The position numbers and the translations under genes are program-made. From positions 1-64,000 of the forward strand of contig NZ_KB895551.1 of assembly GCF_000374925.1 (NCBI RefSeq): a stretch of DNA of 64,000 bases, written 5' to 3'. The notes below the pieces were generated by a model. The model was not told where the DNA came from and ran no database searches. It saw only the letters and a program-made list of their open reading frames with translations. Origin of the DNA: Arthrobacter sp. 131MFCol6.1 (GTDB lineage Bacteria > Actinomycetota > Actinomycetes > Actinomycetales > Micrococcaceae). Positions 24,086 to 32,937 of this stretch are shown in pieces (position 1 is the stretch's first letter; each line of letters starts with the position of its first letter).

Positions 24086-25531
24086 ATGTTCAGCCAAGCC
24101 AGCCGCAAGGCATCAAAACCGAAGCTAACATCGGTGGCGCGGACCCCGCGCAGACACCGGCGCAGCTCCCTTCCCAGACCGGACACAGATTGGTTCAGGC
24201 GCGGGCTGGCCTCGCTGGCGGCCTTTGCCCTGGTGGCTGGCGGCGGCCTGGTGGCGGCAGCTCCTTCGAACGCCGCCGGCCCGGCGCAAAACTACATCGT
24301 GGTGCTCAAGGACGGCGTCGTGGACGCCGGAGCGGCGGCGGCCGCCCAGCAAAGCGCCTACGGATTTGCGACGTCGAAGGTCTACCGCAATGCCGTGAAG
24401 GGCTACTCTGCCAACCTGACGGCGGCCCAGGCGCAACGCGTCCAGGCCGACCCGAACGTCGACTTCGTTACTGCGGGCCGGACCTTCCAGAATCCGCAGG
24501 AGCCTGGGACCTCGGCCACGCAGGAGACACCGTTTTGGCGGAAGCGGATCGCCGGAACCAGTTCCGACGTCCGTAAGGCCCTCGACAAGGGGCCAAGCCG
24601 GATCAATGTCAACGTCGCCGTGATCGACAGCGGCATCGACGCGACCCACCCGGACCTGAATGTCAAGGGCGGGGTTGACTGCCAGTCCGGCTCGCCCGTG
24701 GATGTGACCCCCGTTGATGTCATGGGGCACGGGACGTTCGTCGCCGGTGTGATCGGCGCCCGGAACAACCGCCTGGGCGTGATTGGGACCGCCCCGGGCA
24801 CCCCGCTGTGGTCCGTCCGCGTGGTTGACGACGCCGGCCTGATCTCCGAGGAGATGCTGATCTGCGCGATTGACTGGGTGACGTCGACGCACAAGGATGA
24901 CGACGACAGCAACGACATCGCCGTGGCCAACATCAGCATCGCCGGCGGCGCCCCGGACACGTCCAACTGCGGCAAGGGCACGGACCCGATGCACTACGCC
25001 ATCTGCCGCTCGGTCCGGGCCGGCGTCACTTACGCCGTCGCGGCCGGCAACGCCGGTGAGGACTTCGCCAACACGGTCCCGGCCACGTACGACCAAGTGC
25101 TGACCGCCACCGCCATGGGCGACTTCGACGGAAAGTCCGGCGGGGATGCCGCCGCCGTCTGCGGCCCGGACGACTTTTCGAAGTACGGGCAAAAGGATGA
25201 CCAGCAGGCATTCTTCTCCAACTTCGCCACCACGAGCGAGGACAAGGCCCACACGGTCGCCGGCCCCGGCGTGTGCATGCTCTCCACCTGGCCCGGCGGG
25301 TACAACGTCAGCAACGGCACCAGCTTCGCCAGCCCGGCCGTGGCAGGATCCGTGGCCCTGTGCATCAGCCAGAAGGCCTGCACGGGCTCAGCCGAGCACG
25401 TCATGAAGCAGTACCTGGAGCTGACAAAGTCGTACTCGAAGCGGCACCATGACTACGGCTTCGACGGCGATCCCATCCACCCGGTCGGGGGGCAGTACTA
25501 CGGATACCTGACCCAGACGGTGAGCTTCTGA
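24086..25531 (+). CDS. Secreted subtilisin-like serine protease (S8)
   Basis: A 481-residue preproprotease with ATG behind GGGAGG. Residues about 1-64 are a long basic export signal ending near SNAAG; FRRGLAS precedes the hydrophobic core, so Tat export is possible but the motif is weak. Residues 70-135 are an inhibitor_I9 propeptide (YIVVLKDGVV). The catalytic triad is Asp181 (VIDSGIDATHPDL), His215 (MGHGTFVAG) and Ser413 (NGTSFASPA), with oxyanion Asn322. It degrades extracellular protein. It lacks an added C-terminal domain. It lies alone downstream of the ammonium transporter, which fits a nitrogen-scavenging pairing. Confidence 0.93.
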   Translation: MFSQASRKASKPKLTSVARTPRRHRRSSLPRPDTDWFRRGLASLAAFALVAGGGLVAAAPSNAAGPAQNYIVVLKDGVVDAGAAAAAQQSAYGFATSKVYRNAVKGYSANLTAAQAQRVQADPNVDFVTAGRTFQNPQEPGTSATQETPFWRKRIAGTSSDVRKALDKGPSRINVNVAVIDSGIDATHPDLNVKGGVDCQSGSPVDVTPVDVMGHGTFVAGVIGARNNRLGVIGTAPGTPLWSVRVVDDAGLISEEMLICAIDWVTSTHKDDDDSNDIAVANISIAGGAPDTSNCGKGTDPMHYAICRSVRAGVTYAVAAGNAGEDFANTVPATYDQVLTATAMGDFDGKSGGDAAAVCGPDDFSKYGQKDDQQAFFSNFATTSEDKAHTVAGPGVCMLSTWPGGYNVSNGTSFASPAVAGSVALCISQKACTGSAEHVMKQYLELTKSYSKRHHDYGFDGDPIHPVGGQYYGYLTQTVSF

Positions 25532-25618
25532 CGCTTCGGCGTGAAGTATCCGGCCTTGCCAGTGGCGGACGTCGATAGAGGTTCCCGGCAGGTCTCAGCC
25601 GGGGGCCAAGCTGCTGGC

Positions 25619-25652
25619 CTCAGCCGTGGGTCTCAGCCGTGGGTCTCAGCCC
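25619..25652. repeat. 13-bp direct repeat at the convergent protease/regulator junction
   Basis: CTCAGCCGTGGGT occurs at 25619-25631 and 25632-25644, followed by a partial CTCAGCCC that already lies in the end of the response regulator gene. Simple slippage duplication. Confidence 0.6.
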
Positions 25653-26326
25653 AGCAGCCGGCGCTCATAGGCGAAGGCCACCAGCTGGAGCCGGGTCCCG
25701 AGGCCCAGCTTGCCCAGCACGCTCCTGAGGTGTGTCTTGACGGTCGCCTCCGAAACGAACAGGCTTCCGGCGATCTCACCGTTAGCCAGCCCCTTGGCCG
25801 CGAGCAGGAACACGTCCCTTTCCCGGGCAGAGAGCACTTCCAGCACGGACAGATCCGGTCCCCCGGCCGGCACGGTCCGGGCGGCATGCTGGAACAAATC
25901 CTGCACTGATCCCGGCGCAATCACGGAGTACCCGGCATACACGGTCCGGATCGCGGCGAGCAGGAACTCCGGTTCGGCGCTCTTGAGCAGGTAGCCGCTG
26001 GCCCCGGCGTGCACGGCGTCGACCACCGCCTGGTCCCGGTTGAACGTGGTCAGGGCGATGATCTTCGGCGCGCCGGTACCCGCGGCCTCCGCCTCACGCA
26101 CGATCCGCCGGGTGGCGCCGACGCCGTCCAGGACCGGCATGCGCAGGTCCATGAGCATCACGTCGGGGCACCGTTCGACGGCGGATACCGCCGCCTGCGC
26201 GCCGTCGGCGGCTTCCCAGGCCATCGCCATGTCCGACTGGCTCTCCACCAGCATCCGGATTCCCGCACGGAACAGCGCCTGGTCATCGACGATCGCCACG
26301 GTAATGGCCGCCCCGGCATCAGCCAC
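25646..26326 (-). CDS. NarL/LuxR-family response regulator
   Basis: A 226-residue regulator. The receiver domain has the acidic pair in AIVDDQALFR and the phosphoacceptor Asp60 in VMLMDLRMPVLDG. A LuxR-type helix-turn-helix occupies about 160-226 (LSARERDVFLLAAKGLANGE, VSEATVKTHLRSVLGKLGL). The GTG start overlaps the end of the histidine kinase gene by 8 nt, so the pair is co-expressed. Targets are unknown; the divergent LssY_C membrane protein gene and the pair itself are likely. Confidence 0.93.
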   Translation of the reverse strand: MADAGAAITVAIVDDQALFRAGIRMLVESQSDMAMAWEAADGAQAAVSAVERCPDVMLMDLRMPVLDGVGATRRIVREAEAAGTGAPKIIALTTFNRDQAVVDAVHAGASGYLLKSAEPEFLLAAIRTVYAGYSVIAPGSVQDLFQHAARTVPAGGPDLSVLEVLSARERDVFLLAAKGLANGEIAGSLFVSEATVKTHLRSVLGKLGLGTRLQLVAFAYERRLLG

Positions 26327-27653
26327 GGTCGCCGGCTTCCTCCAGCGTCATTCCCGGGTGCGCCGCGGGACTTCCCGCGACAACCAGGTCCGGCTCCGCG
26401 CTGGCAACGGCGGCGTCGGCAGTCCTTGTGCCGTAGGGGATGAAGACGGTCACCCGGTACTGTTCACCATCCGGGCCGGACGTCATCCAGCCTCCCGCGA
26501 GGTGGGCGCGTTCCCGCATCCCGGCGAGACCGCGGCCCACCCTGGCTTCGGCGGCGGGGTCCGGGCTGACCCCGGATGCGGCATCCGGGATGCCGGAGGC
26601 CACATGCAGGGTCAGCCCTGGACCGCTCCAGTCCAGGTGCAGCCGCACCGCGGTGCCACGGCCGCCGTGTTTCAGGGCGTTGGTCAGGCATTCCTGGATG
26701 ATCCGGAAGACGGCGAGCTGCTGCCCGGCGGAGAGCTCGGCGGGCGCGCCGGACTCGCTCTGTTCAATTTCGAGGCTGTCCTGCATGCGCGCCACCAGGG
26801 GCCCGACGTCGCTGAGCCGGGGCTGGGGCGTGACAACGCCGTCGTCGTGCACGCCCTCGATGACGCGCTGCGCGTCCACCAGGGCGCTCCGGGCCGAGGT
26901 CGCGATGTTCTCCAGGGCGTTCAACACGGCCCTGGGCTGGTCCTTGCTCAGGTAGCGCGTGCCGTCCGCCTGCGCCGCGATCACGGCGAGTGAGTGGGCC
27001 AGGACGTCGTGCAGGTCCCGGCCGATCCGGGTCCGTTCCTGCTCCACGATCAGGTCCACCTCCGCTTCCCTGAGGCTGGTCTGGGCGATGGTCCTGGCCC
27101 GGAACAGGCTGCCGCGTTCCTGGTACATGGCCAGCAGCAGTCCGACGGCGGCGCAGGCTGCCGCGATCAGCAGCAGCAGCGAAAAGAGTTGCCAGCCGAA
27201 GGCTCGAAAAGTCCACCGGTCGCCCATGTACAGCGGCGGGAACCAGCCGACGCCGTTGCCGTAGCGCCAGGACAGCATCAGGAAGGTCATGGCGCCGGCG
27301 AACACCACGTTCGCGGCCGCCGCGATGAAGCGTGTCCTTCGCCGGGCCGTCCATTGGATGAAGGCCAGGGCCACGAACGCCCCGAGGTAGATGGCCCAGT
27401 GGTTGGCGTGCATCGCGGGAATGGCGTACCCCAGTTGGCCCGCGAGCAGCCCTGCCGTGAATCCGAGCGACGCGTACGGCTTCCAGGCGGCGCAGGCAAT
27501 CGCTGCTGTCATGAGGATCAGCGGCCACGTCCCCTCCCAGGTGTGGAGGCCCGGGCCCATCCGGCCGGCCTCGGCCACGCACCACAGCGTGAAGAAGAGA
27601 ACGGCCGCCGCGGGGGCGCCCCAATGCCGCAAAACTTTCAGTAGTGGTTCCAT
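26319..27653 (-). CDS. Sensor histidine kinase, HisKA_3 type
   Basis: A 444-residue NarX/DesK-type kinase. About six membrane helices fill residues 1-175 with no large external domain, so it probably senses a membrane or intramembrane signal. The dimerisation and phosphoacceptor helix contains His215 in ERTRIGRDLHDVLAHSLAVI. The ATPase domain has the N box QECLTNALKHGG and a G box around GRGLAGMRERAHLAGG. It is translationally coupled to the response regulator. A DesK-like thermosensing or envelope-stress role is possible but not shown. Confidence 0.92.
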   Translation of the reverse strand: MEPLLKVLRHWGAPAAAVLFFTLWCVAEAGRMGPGLHTWEGTWPLILMTAAIACAAWKPYASLGFTAGLLAGQLGYAIPAMHANHWAIYLGAFVALAFIQWTARRRTRFIAAAANVVFAGAMTFLMLSWRYGNGVGWFPPLYMGDRWTFRAFGWQLFSLLLLIAAACAAVGLLLAMYQERGSLFRARTIAQTSLREAEVDLIVEQERTRIGRDLHDVLAHSLAVIAAQADGTRYLSKDQPRAVLNALENIATSARSALVDAQRVIEGVHDDGVVTPQPRLSDVGPLVARMQDSLEIEQSESGAPAELSAGQQLAVFRIIQECLTNALKHGGRGTAVRLHLDWSGPGLTLHVASGIPDAASGVSPDPAAEARVGRGLAGMRERAHLAGGWMTSGPDGEQYRVTVFIPYGTRTADAAVASAEPDLVVAGSPAAHPGMTLEEAGDRG

Positions 27654-27766
27654 GCTGTCACCCTATCCACGGCGTCGGCCCCCGGCCGGTCACATCCGGC
27701 CGCGCTCCACCTTGGGGCCAGAAGATTCATCTTTCGAGCCAGCCCTCTGTTGATGACGGGCGTAGT

Positions 27767-29077
27767 ATGACGGCCATGACCAAGGCAGCGGTTGAGGTCA
27801 CAGCCCCCGCGGACGCGGTGCCGTACTCGGTGCTGGACAGCGTGTTCTTCGTGGTGGGCGGCGTTGCGGCTGTGTGGCTGACCGCGTTGCTGGTGCAGTT
27901 GAGCTTCGAATGGGGCTGGGCGCAGGTCTGGTTCCTCTTCATCTTCTGGGCCCTGCTCGCCTATCTGGTGCTCCCCCGGTTGCACCGGATCCTGACCCGG
28001 CTCTACGTTCCGGACTATTTCATCGGCCGGGCGCGCACCAGCGACGGGCTGCTGGGCGATCCCGTGAACATTGCCCTGCTGGGATCGGAACCGCAGATCC
28101 ATGGCGTGATGCGGTCCGCGGGCTGGACGCTGGCCGATGACGTGACCCTGGCCAGCAGCCGGCGGATCGTCTCCTCCACCCTCCTGCGCCGCAGCTATCT
28201 CGAGGCCCCGGTCAGTCCTCTGTTCCTGTTCGGCCGCCAGCAGGATTTTGCCTACCAGGAGGAAGTCGACGGCAACCCGGGCAAGCGGCACCACGTCCGT
28301 TTCTGGCGTTGCCCGCCAGGCTGGCTGCTGCCGGGCGGGCTGGCCGTCGACTGGTTGGCGGCCGGCACGTATGACCGCAGCGTCGGGCTGTCCCTGTTTA
28401 CCCTGCAGATCACCCACAAGATCGATGAGAACACCGACGCCGAACGCGACCATGTGGTCGGCGCCATTACCGGAGCCGACCCCGCGGCCGGGCTCCGGGT
28501 GATCCGTGATTTTTCCACCGGCTATCACGCGCGCAACGGCGGGGGCGACACCATCACCACCGACGGCAATCTCCCGATCGTCGATCTCCGGCAGACCGCC
28601 GCGGAGCCGCCGGTGTCCGTCACGCCCCCTGCCGGGGGCCGCACCAGGCGTCCTTCGACCACGATTGTCGGGGCGCTCTTCGTCGGTGCCCGCGCGGCGG
28701 CGGCCGCGCTGCTGGCCCTGTCCCTGGTGCTCTTCAAGGACGCGCACGTCGGCTCTTTGATGCAGCCCGTAGCCGGCCCGGCGGTCACGGAGGCCCAGGC
28801 GGAATTGGCCGTCAGCGCCGCAACGGTGGTTGTCCTGCTCTTTGCCCTGGCCGAGATCCTGCTGGCGTGGTTTGTGTTCCTCGGCCGAAACTGGGCCCGG
28901 ACGGTGGCCATGGCACTGAGCACGGGCGCCATCTGCATCCAGGCAATCGATGTTTTCCACGGCGGCCCGGACATCACCCTGCAGTCCAATCTCCCCGGCC
29001 TGACCCTGGACATCCTGCTGCTTCTGGCGCTCTCCAGCAAACGGTCCCGCGACTATGCCCTGCGCCCCCGCAAGTAA
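27767..29077 (+). CDS. Membrane protein with LssY C-terminal-like domain
   Basis: A 436-residue protein with two helices near residues 20-75 (VFFVVGGVAAVWLTALLV, VWFLFIFWALLAYLVL), a soluble region at about 80-270 and three to four helices at the C-terminus. The soluble region resembles the LssY_C domain (DPVNIALLGSEPQIHGVM, GWTLADD, HHVRFWR, WLAAGTYDRSVGLSL, THKIDENTDAERDHVV). The function of that domain is unknown. Two close ATGs (27767 and 27776) are possible starts, neither with a strong ribosome site. It diverges from the two-component system 113 nt away, suggesting regulation by it. Confidence 0.78.
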   Translation: MTAMTKAAVEVTAPADAVPYSVLDSVFFVVGGVAAVWLTALLVQLSFEWGWAQVWFLFIFWALLAYLVLPRLHRILTRLYVPDYFIGRARTSDGLLGDPVNIALLGSEPQIHGVMRSAGWTLADDVTLASSRRIVSSTLLRRSYLEAPVSPLFLFGRQQDFAYQEEVDGNPGKRHHVRFWRCPPGWLLPGGLAVDWLAAGTYDRSVGLSLFTLQITHKIDENTDAERDHVVGAITGADPAAGLRVIRDFSTGYHARNGGGDTITTDGNLPIVDLRQTAAEPPVSVTPPAGGRTRRPSTTIVGALFVGARAAAAALLALSLVLFKDAHVGSLMQPVAGPAVTEAQAELAVSAATVVVLLFALAEILLAWFVFLGRNWARTVAMALSTGAICIQAIDVFHGGPDITLQSNLPGLTLDILLLLALSSKRSRDYALRPRK

Positions 29078-29219
29078 AACAAACAGGATTCCAGCCGTCC
29101 CGGCGGCCAAGTACCCTTCTGAATCCCCAGGATCCGGGGGCCCTTGACAGCCCTCTCGCAGCGGGCGCTAGATGTTCAAATAGCCGGCAATCCACCGCAG
29201 GAGCAGCTAAGGAGCGGAC

Positions 29220-29369
29220 ATGAGCAACGAGCCACAGGCGCCGGAGCGCCACCACAGCGAGACCCCAGCCGAGGGTGATGCAACGGCTGAGCCCTTCGAC
29301 GACCGGGCCCATTCCCAGGACGCGGCAGAAGGCCCGGACCTCGACGACGAACCGGGCCCCACGCCGTAG
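29220..29369 (+). CDS. 49-residue acidic small protein
   Basis: A short frame beginning MSNEPQAPERHHSETPAEGD and ending with DLDDEPGPTP, with a strong AAGGAG site 6 nt upstream of the ATG. It is polar, disordered-looking and acidic, with no Cys or membrane helix. It stands alone between the LssY_C gene and a repeat-bearing gap. The ribosome site makes it credible. No family is recognised. Confidence 0.6.
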   Translation: MSNEPQAPERHHSETPAEGDATAEPFDDRAHSQDAAEGPDLDDEPGPTP

Positions 29370-29417
29370 CCTCCCTGGGCTCCTAGGCTCCTAGGCTCCC
29401 TAGGTTCCCTTGCCTCG

Positions 29418-29500
29418 AATTCGCCGGAAACCCGCGGGCTCGCCGGAAACCCGCGGGCTCGCCGGAAAGTTCCGGCGAGCCCGCAGGCTTCCGGCGAATT
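29418..29500. repeat. Dispersed palindromic repeat, family 1, copy A (with internal duplication)
   Basis: An 83-bp palindrome from AATTCGCCGGAA to TTCCGGCGAATT. The left arm contains a tandem duplication of CGCCGGAAACCCGCGGGCT. It is intergenic between two plus-strand genes. Related copies lie at 30299, 37647 and 62906. It would form a long hairpin in DNA or RNA. Confidence 0.85.
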
Positions 29501-29591
29501 GGACTCGCCTGCCCCGCGGGGCCCCGACGGTTCCCGGGCACACAGTCCTTAACCGGCGAAATATCCTCGCCTGCCCGGGTGTTGCCCCGGC

Positions 29592-30233
29592 ATGACAACA
29601 ATCGGAATCATCGGTGCAGGGCACATCGGCGGCCAGATCGCCCGCAAGGCCGTGGAGCTCGGCTACGACGTCGTGATCAGCAACTCGCGCGGGCCGGAAA
29701 CCCTGGCGGACCTCGTCGCGGAACTGGGGCCCAGGGCCCGGGCCGCAACGCCGGCCGAGGCGGCGGCAGCCGGCGACTTCGCCGTCGTGACCGTGCCGCT
29801 CAGGAGCCTCCCGGACGTCCCCGTGGAGCCGTTGGCGGGCAAGATCGTCCTCGACACCAACAACTACTACTGGGAACGCGACGGGCATATCCCGGCTTTG
29901 GATGCCGGCGAGGCCACCACGTCCGGCCTCCTGCAGGAGCACCTTCCCCAGTCCAAGGTGGCCAAGGCTTTCAACCACATCATGTCCAGCCAGATCACCG
30001 CGGACGGTACGCCGGCCGGCACCCTCAACCGCCGGGCCCTGGCCACGGCGAGCGACTTCCCGGAAGCGGCTGAGCTTGTGGCCAGGCTCTATGACGAATT
30101 CGGCTTCGACACCGTCAATATGGGCCCGGTCTCCGAAAGCTGGCGCGCGGAACGGGACCGCCCGGCCTACGTGATCCGGCAGAACGCGGCCGAGCTCACC
30201 GAGAACCTGGCCAAGGCGCCGCGCACCATCTGA
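29592..30233 (+). CDS. NADP-dependent F420-reductase-like Rossmann protein
   Basis: A 213-residue protein of the NADPH-F420 oxidoreductase/NAD_binding coenzyme-F420 family. The N-terminal TTIGIIGAGHIGGQIARKAV is the dinucleotide site, followed by ISNSRGPETL, where Ser-Arg suggests NADP preference. VLDTNNYYWERDGHIP and AKAFNHI are typical of the family members annotated as NADP oxidoreductases. Substrate unknown; many homologues do not use F420. It is monocistronic, convergent with the tetrose-type operon and separated from it by palindrome copy B. Confidence 0.82.
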   Translation: MTTIGIIGAGHIGGQIARKAVELGYDVVISNSRGPETLADLVAELGPRARAATPAEAAAAGDFAVVTVPLRSLPDVPVEPLAGKIVLDTNNYYWERDGHIPALDAGEATTSGLLQEHLPQSKVAKAFNHIMSSQITADGTPAGTLNRRALATASDFPEAAELVARLYDEFGFDTVNMGPVSESWRAERDRPAYVIRQNAAELTENLAKAPRTI

Positions 30234-30298
30234 CCGGGTCCTGCCCGGCCCAGGACCCGGCCCAGGACCCGCTGTCCCATCCTGGCCCGGGCGCGCGA

Positions 30299-30362
30299 AA
30301 TCGCCGGAAGCCCGCGAGGTCGCCGGACTTTTCCGGCGGGCTCGCAGCTTTCCGGCGAATTC
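30299..30362. repeat. Dispersed palindromic repeat, family 1, copy B
   Basis: About 64 bp running from AATCGCCGGAAGCCCGCGAG to AGCTTTCCGGCGAATT. It sits between convergent genes, 16 nt past the end of the six-gene operon, and probably serves as a terminator in both directions. Nearly identical to copy C. Confidence 0.85.
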
Positions 30363-30378
30363 GGCCGGGGGGTGGGCG

Positions 30379-31242
30379 TCAGCGCTGGGCGGCGGGCTCG
30401 AGCTTGAGCATCTTGGCGATGACGTAGTCCAGCTCGGAGTCGTCGAAGATCTTCTTCCAGTCGTCCTTGATGATGGTGTCCTTGCCGTACTGGATGGCGA
30501 TTTCGCAGGCCTCCGAGAACGGGTTGGAACCGCGGAGCGCGTTGGTCAGGGCGATCTGGACGTGCCCGAACAGCATGGCCTTGGCGGCTTCCTCGGGGAC
30601 GCCGGCGGTGTGCACGGTCTCGTGCAGGGCTTCCTTGAGTAGGGTGCCGATCATGCAGGCGACGGTCTCGACGAGGGTGGGCTCGAGGATGGCGAGCTGC
30701 TTGACGGTGACCCAGTGGACGTCGATCACGGGGGCGTAGATGACCTTGATGGTGGCCTCGGCGGCGGCGCGGGCGGCTTCGGTGGCATCCTCGTCGATCG
30801 CGGCAACCACGTTCTGCGGGGCGCCCTGGCCGCCGAAGGTGTCGGCCCATTCTTCCTTGGTGGTGCGCTCGAGGAAGACCGAGGGGTGGCACGGGTGGGC
30901 CACGGCCTGGACGACGTCCGCGCGCTTGGCCAGCAGGCCGGCGTAGGCGGCGGCCGGGTCGAGGGTGAGCAGGATGGCGCCGGACTTCATCTGCGGGACC
31001 ACGCCGTGGGACACGACGCCCAGGACGGTGTCCGGGACGGCGAGGATCACGACGTCGGCGTCCTTGATGGCGTCCTCGGTGGTGCTGATTTCCCGGCCTT
31101 CGGCGCGGACGCGGTCCTGGCCTGCCGGCGAGTTCTCGCTGTAGTAGACGGTGTGGGCGCTCTTCTGGAGGTTGGCTGAAACACGCAGCCCCATTTTGCC
31201 TCCGGCTCCGATGACGGCGACGGTCAATTGTTCTGCTGACAT
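30379..31242 (-). CDS. 6-phosphogluconate-dehydrogenase-like oxidoreductase (PGDH_C type)
   Basis: A 287-residue protein. Its N-terminus TVAVIGAGGKMGLRVSANLQ is a Rossmann site, followed by DADVVILAVPDTVLG. The C-terminal helical part (LEPTLVETVACMIGTLLKEA, GSNPFSEACEIAIQYGKDTI, DDWKKIF) resembles the phosphogluconate dehydrogenase C-terminal type also seen in D-apionate oxidoisomerase-like enzymes. It probably oxidises a hydroxy-acid or ketose substrate with NAD. AAGGAG for its ATG lies inside the last codons of the preceding gene, with 1 nt between them, so translation is coupled. It is the last gene of the operon; the substrate is unknown. Confidence 0.78.
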   Translation of the reverse strand: MSAEQLTVAVIGAGGKMGLRVSANLQKSAHTVYYSENSPAGQDRVRAEGREISTTEDAIKDADVVILAVPDTVLGVVSHGVVPQMKSGAILLTLDPAAAYAGLLAKRADVVQAVAHPCHPSVFLERTTKEEWADTFGGQGAPQNVVAAIDEDATEAARAAAEATIKVIYAPVIDVHWVTVKQLAILEPTLVETVACMIGTLLKEALHETVHTAGVPEEAAKAMLFGHVQIALTNALRGSNPFSEACEIAIQYGKDTIIKDDWKKIFDDSELDYVIAKMLKLEPAAQR

Positions 31243-31243
31243 T

Positions 31244-32080
31244 TCAGTTACTCCTTAGGAAATCGAGGCTTTGCTGGGTCCACTGCTTTTCGAGGCGGAT
31301 GGTCTCTTCTTCGGAGGCCTGCCACGGCAGCCAGTGCTCGATGATCTGGTTGATGTTTCTTTCTTTGGGCTGCAGCTTCCGGACCATGTAGGCATAGTCC
31401 AGGAGGCCTTCGCCGAGGGGAGCGCCGGAATAGGTAAACCCGACCCACCCCTCCTTGCGGCTGAACGCAAAGTCTTTGATGTGCATGTTCAGGACATGCG
31501 GCGCGACGGCGTCAATCACCTCGCGCGGGGATTCCAGCGCCGCCACGGTGTTGGCAGGATCGCTGCAGATGCCCAGGTACGGGCTGGCCACCCGGGCGAT
31601 GACGTCCAGGACGCGGGACGTGGGGACCTGTTCGTAGGTCTCGACGGCGATCTTCACCCCTGCGGCCCGGAATTCGGGCAGGAGACCGGTGAAGATGGCC
31701 ACGGCCTCGTCGGCGTCCGGAGTGTGGCCCGGAACGTTGAACATGGTCCGCAGCAGCGGCGCGCCCAGGATCCCGGCGATCCGCAGGAACTTCTTCAGAT
31801 GCTCGGGCCGGATGCCCTTGGTGCCGAGTTCCAGGGAAATCCCCAAGGCATCGGCCGTGGTCCGGACGGCCGCCAGTTCCGCGTCCGTCATTCTCTCCAG
31901 CGGCGCGTAGTCGCAGATCTGGAAGAGGTCCACGCCCAGGGCCGCGGTCTCGGCCAGCGCCTCGTGGAGGCTCAGCGGCGCGGAAACCTGGTCCGAGAGC
32001 TGCCAGAAGAAGGCGTAGCTGCTGAGCCCGATCCGTGAACGTCCGCCGGTGCTCAGGCCCAGCCCGTTCGTGGAGCTCAT
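31244..32080 (-). CDS. Sugar phosphate isomerase/epimerase (AP-endonuclease-2 TIM barrel)
   Basis: A 278-residue xylose-isomerase-like TIM barrel starting at ATG 32080, which overlaps the upstream stop by 4 nt. SRIGLSSYAFFWQLS begins strand 1. Metal-site residues appear as Glu in IAVETYEQVPTSR, Asp/Asn in GICSDPANTV and His in VLNMHIKDFAF. The family includes hydroxypyruvate isomerases, tagatose epimerases and OtnI-type 2-oxotetronate isomerases. It probably isomerises the imported sugar or an oxidised intermediate. It is the fifth gene of the six-gene operon. Confidence 0.82.
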   Translation of the reverse strand: MSSTNGLGLSTGGRSRIGLSSYAFFWQLSDQVSAPLSLHEALAETAALGVDLFQICDYAPLERMTDAELAAVRTTADALGISLELGTKGIRPEHLKKFLRIAGILGAPLLRTMFNVPGHTPDADEAVAIFTGLLPEFRAAGVKIAVETYEQVPTSRVLDVIARVASPYLGICSDPANTVAALESPREVIDAVAPHVLNMHIKDFAFSRKEGWVGFTYSGAPLGEGLLDYAYMVRKLQPKERNINQIIEHWLPWQASEEETIRLEKQWTQQSLDFLRSN

Positions 32081-32937
32081 GGCCGGCCTCCCGCGGTCAG
32101 CAGCAGTCCGAGGCGTGCGGCGGTTTCGTCCAGGATGGCCTTGAGCGCCTGCGGGTCGTGGGCGAAGCGGCCCAGGAACAGCCCGGCGACGGACATGTCC
32201 AGCCGGCTGATCAGCCCGGGGCCGGCACTTCCGCCGTAGATGACCCGGCTGTCGGCCTGGCCGGGCAGGGAGCGCAGGTGCGTGTCGAGTCCGGCGATAA
32301 CGGCGCTGATGTACTCCGGGGTGGCCGGTTCGGGGGCACCGATGGCCCACTGCGGTTCGTATGCCACGATGGTCCGGCCCGCGGGTGCAAGGGACCGCGC
32401 CCGGTTGAGGGCGGCGTCGATGTCTGCCGTGCAATGCCGGAGGGCTTCCTCCACGGAGCCGGGCTGCAGTTCCCCGATGCAAAGCACCGGAGTGAGGCCG
32501 TTGCGGTAGGCGGCGGCGGTCTTGAGGCCGATTGTCCTGTCATCCTCGCCGAAGATCCGGCGCCGCTCGGCGTGGCCCACTTCGGCGTAGCGGCCGCCGA
32601 GTTCGGCGACGGTCCGGCCGGAAACCTCGCCGGTGTAGGCGCCCTCGTCTTCCCAGAAGATGTCCTGCGCGCCGGCCCCGGCCCCGGCCAGGCCGAGGAT
32701 CCGGGCTGCCTCGGGCAGCGCGGGCAGGGCCGGAAGGACAAACAGCTCGATCTCGCCGCTGTGCACAGCGGGGTGGGCCAGCGCGACGGCGGCGACCTCG
32801 CGGCAGTAGTCCAGCGTGCGCTGGTGGCCGAAGTACATTTTCAGGCTGACGCCGATGACGGCCCGCGGCTGCGTTGTGCGCGCGCCGCCGGCGGCTTCGC
32901 CTGTACCGCCCGTGGCGGGGTTAGCAGGAAGTGACAC
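32077..32937 (-). CDS. Triosephosphate-isomerase-like protein, probable tetrulose-phosphate isomerase (EryH/LerI type)
   Basis: A 286-residue TIM homologue with Lys33, His122 ([13 protein letters not shown]) and Glu194 ([10 protein letters not shown]) of the catalytic set and YGGSAGPG in the phosphate loop. The usual NWK motif at strand 1 is replaced by SLK (VSLKMYFG), and loop 6 reads QWAIGAPEP. These changes match the paralogues that isomerise L-erythrulose-1-phosphate in erythritol catabolism (EryH, LerI) rather than glycolytic TIM. It overlaps the RpiB-like gene by 17 nt and the next gene by 4 nt. The precise substrate is inferred from the operon. Confidence 0.8.
   Translation of the reverse strand: MSLPANPATGGTGEAAGGARTTQPRAVIGVSLKMYFGHQRTLDYCREVAAVALAHPAVHSGEIELFVLPALPALPEAARILGLAGAGAGAQDIFWEDEGAYTGEVSGRTVAELGGRYAEVGHAERRRIFGEDDRTIGLKTAAAYRNGLTPVLCIGELQPGSVEEALRHCTADIDAALNRARSLAPAGRTIVAYEPQWAIGAPEPATPEYISAVIAGLDTHLRSLPGQADSRVIYGGSAGPGLISRLDMSVAGLFLGRFAHDPQALKAILDETAARLGLLLTAGGRP

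Noticed and set aside
32077-32937. Assignment of the TIM-like gene as glycolytic tpiA
   Set aside because: The strand-1 motif is changed, the gene is embedded in a catabolic operon and it is not with gap and pgk.
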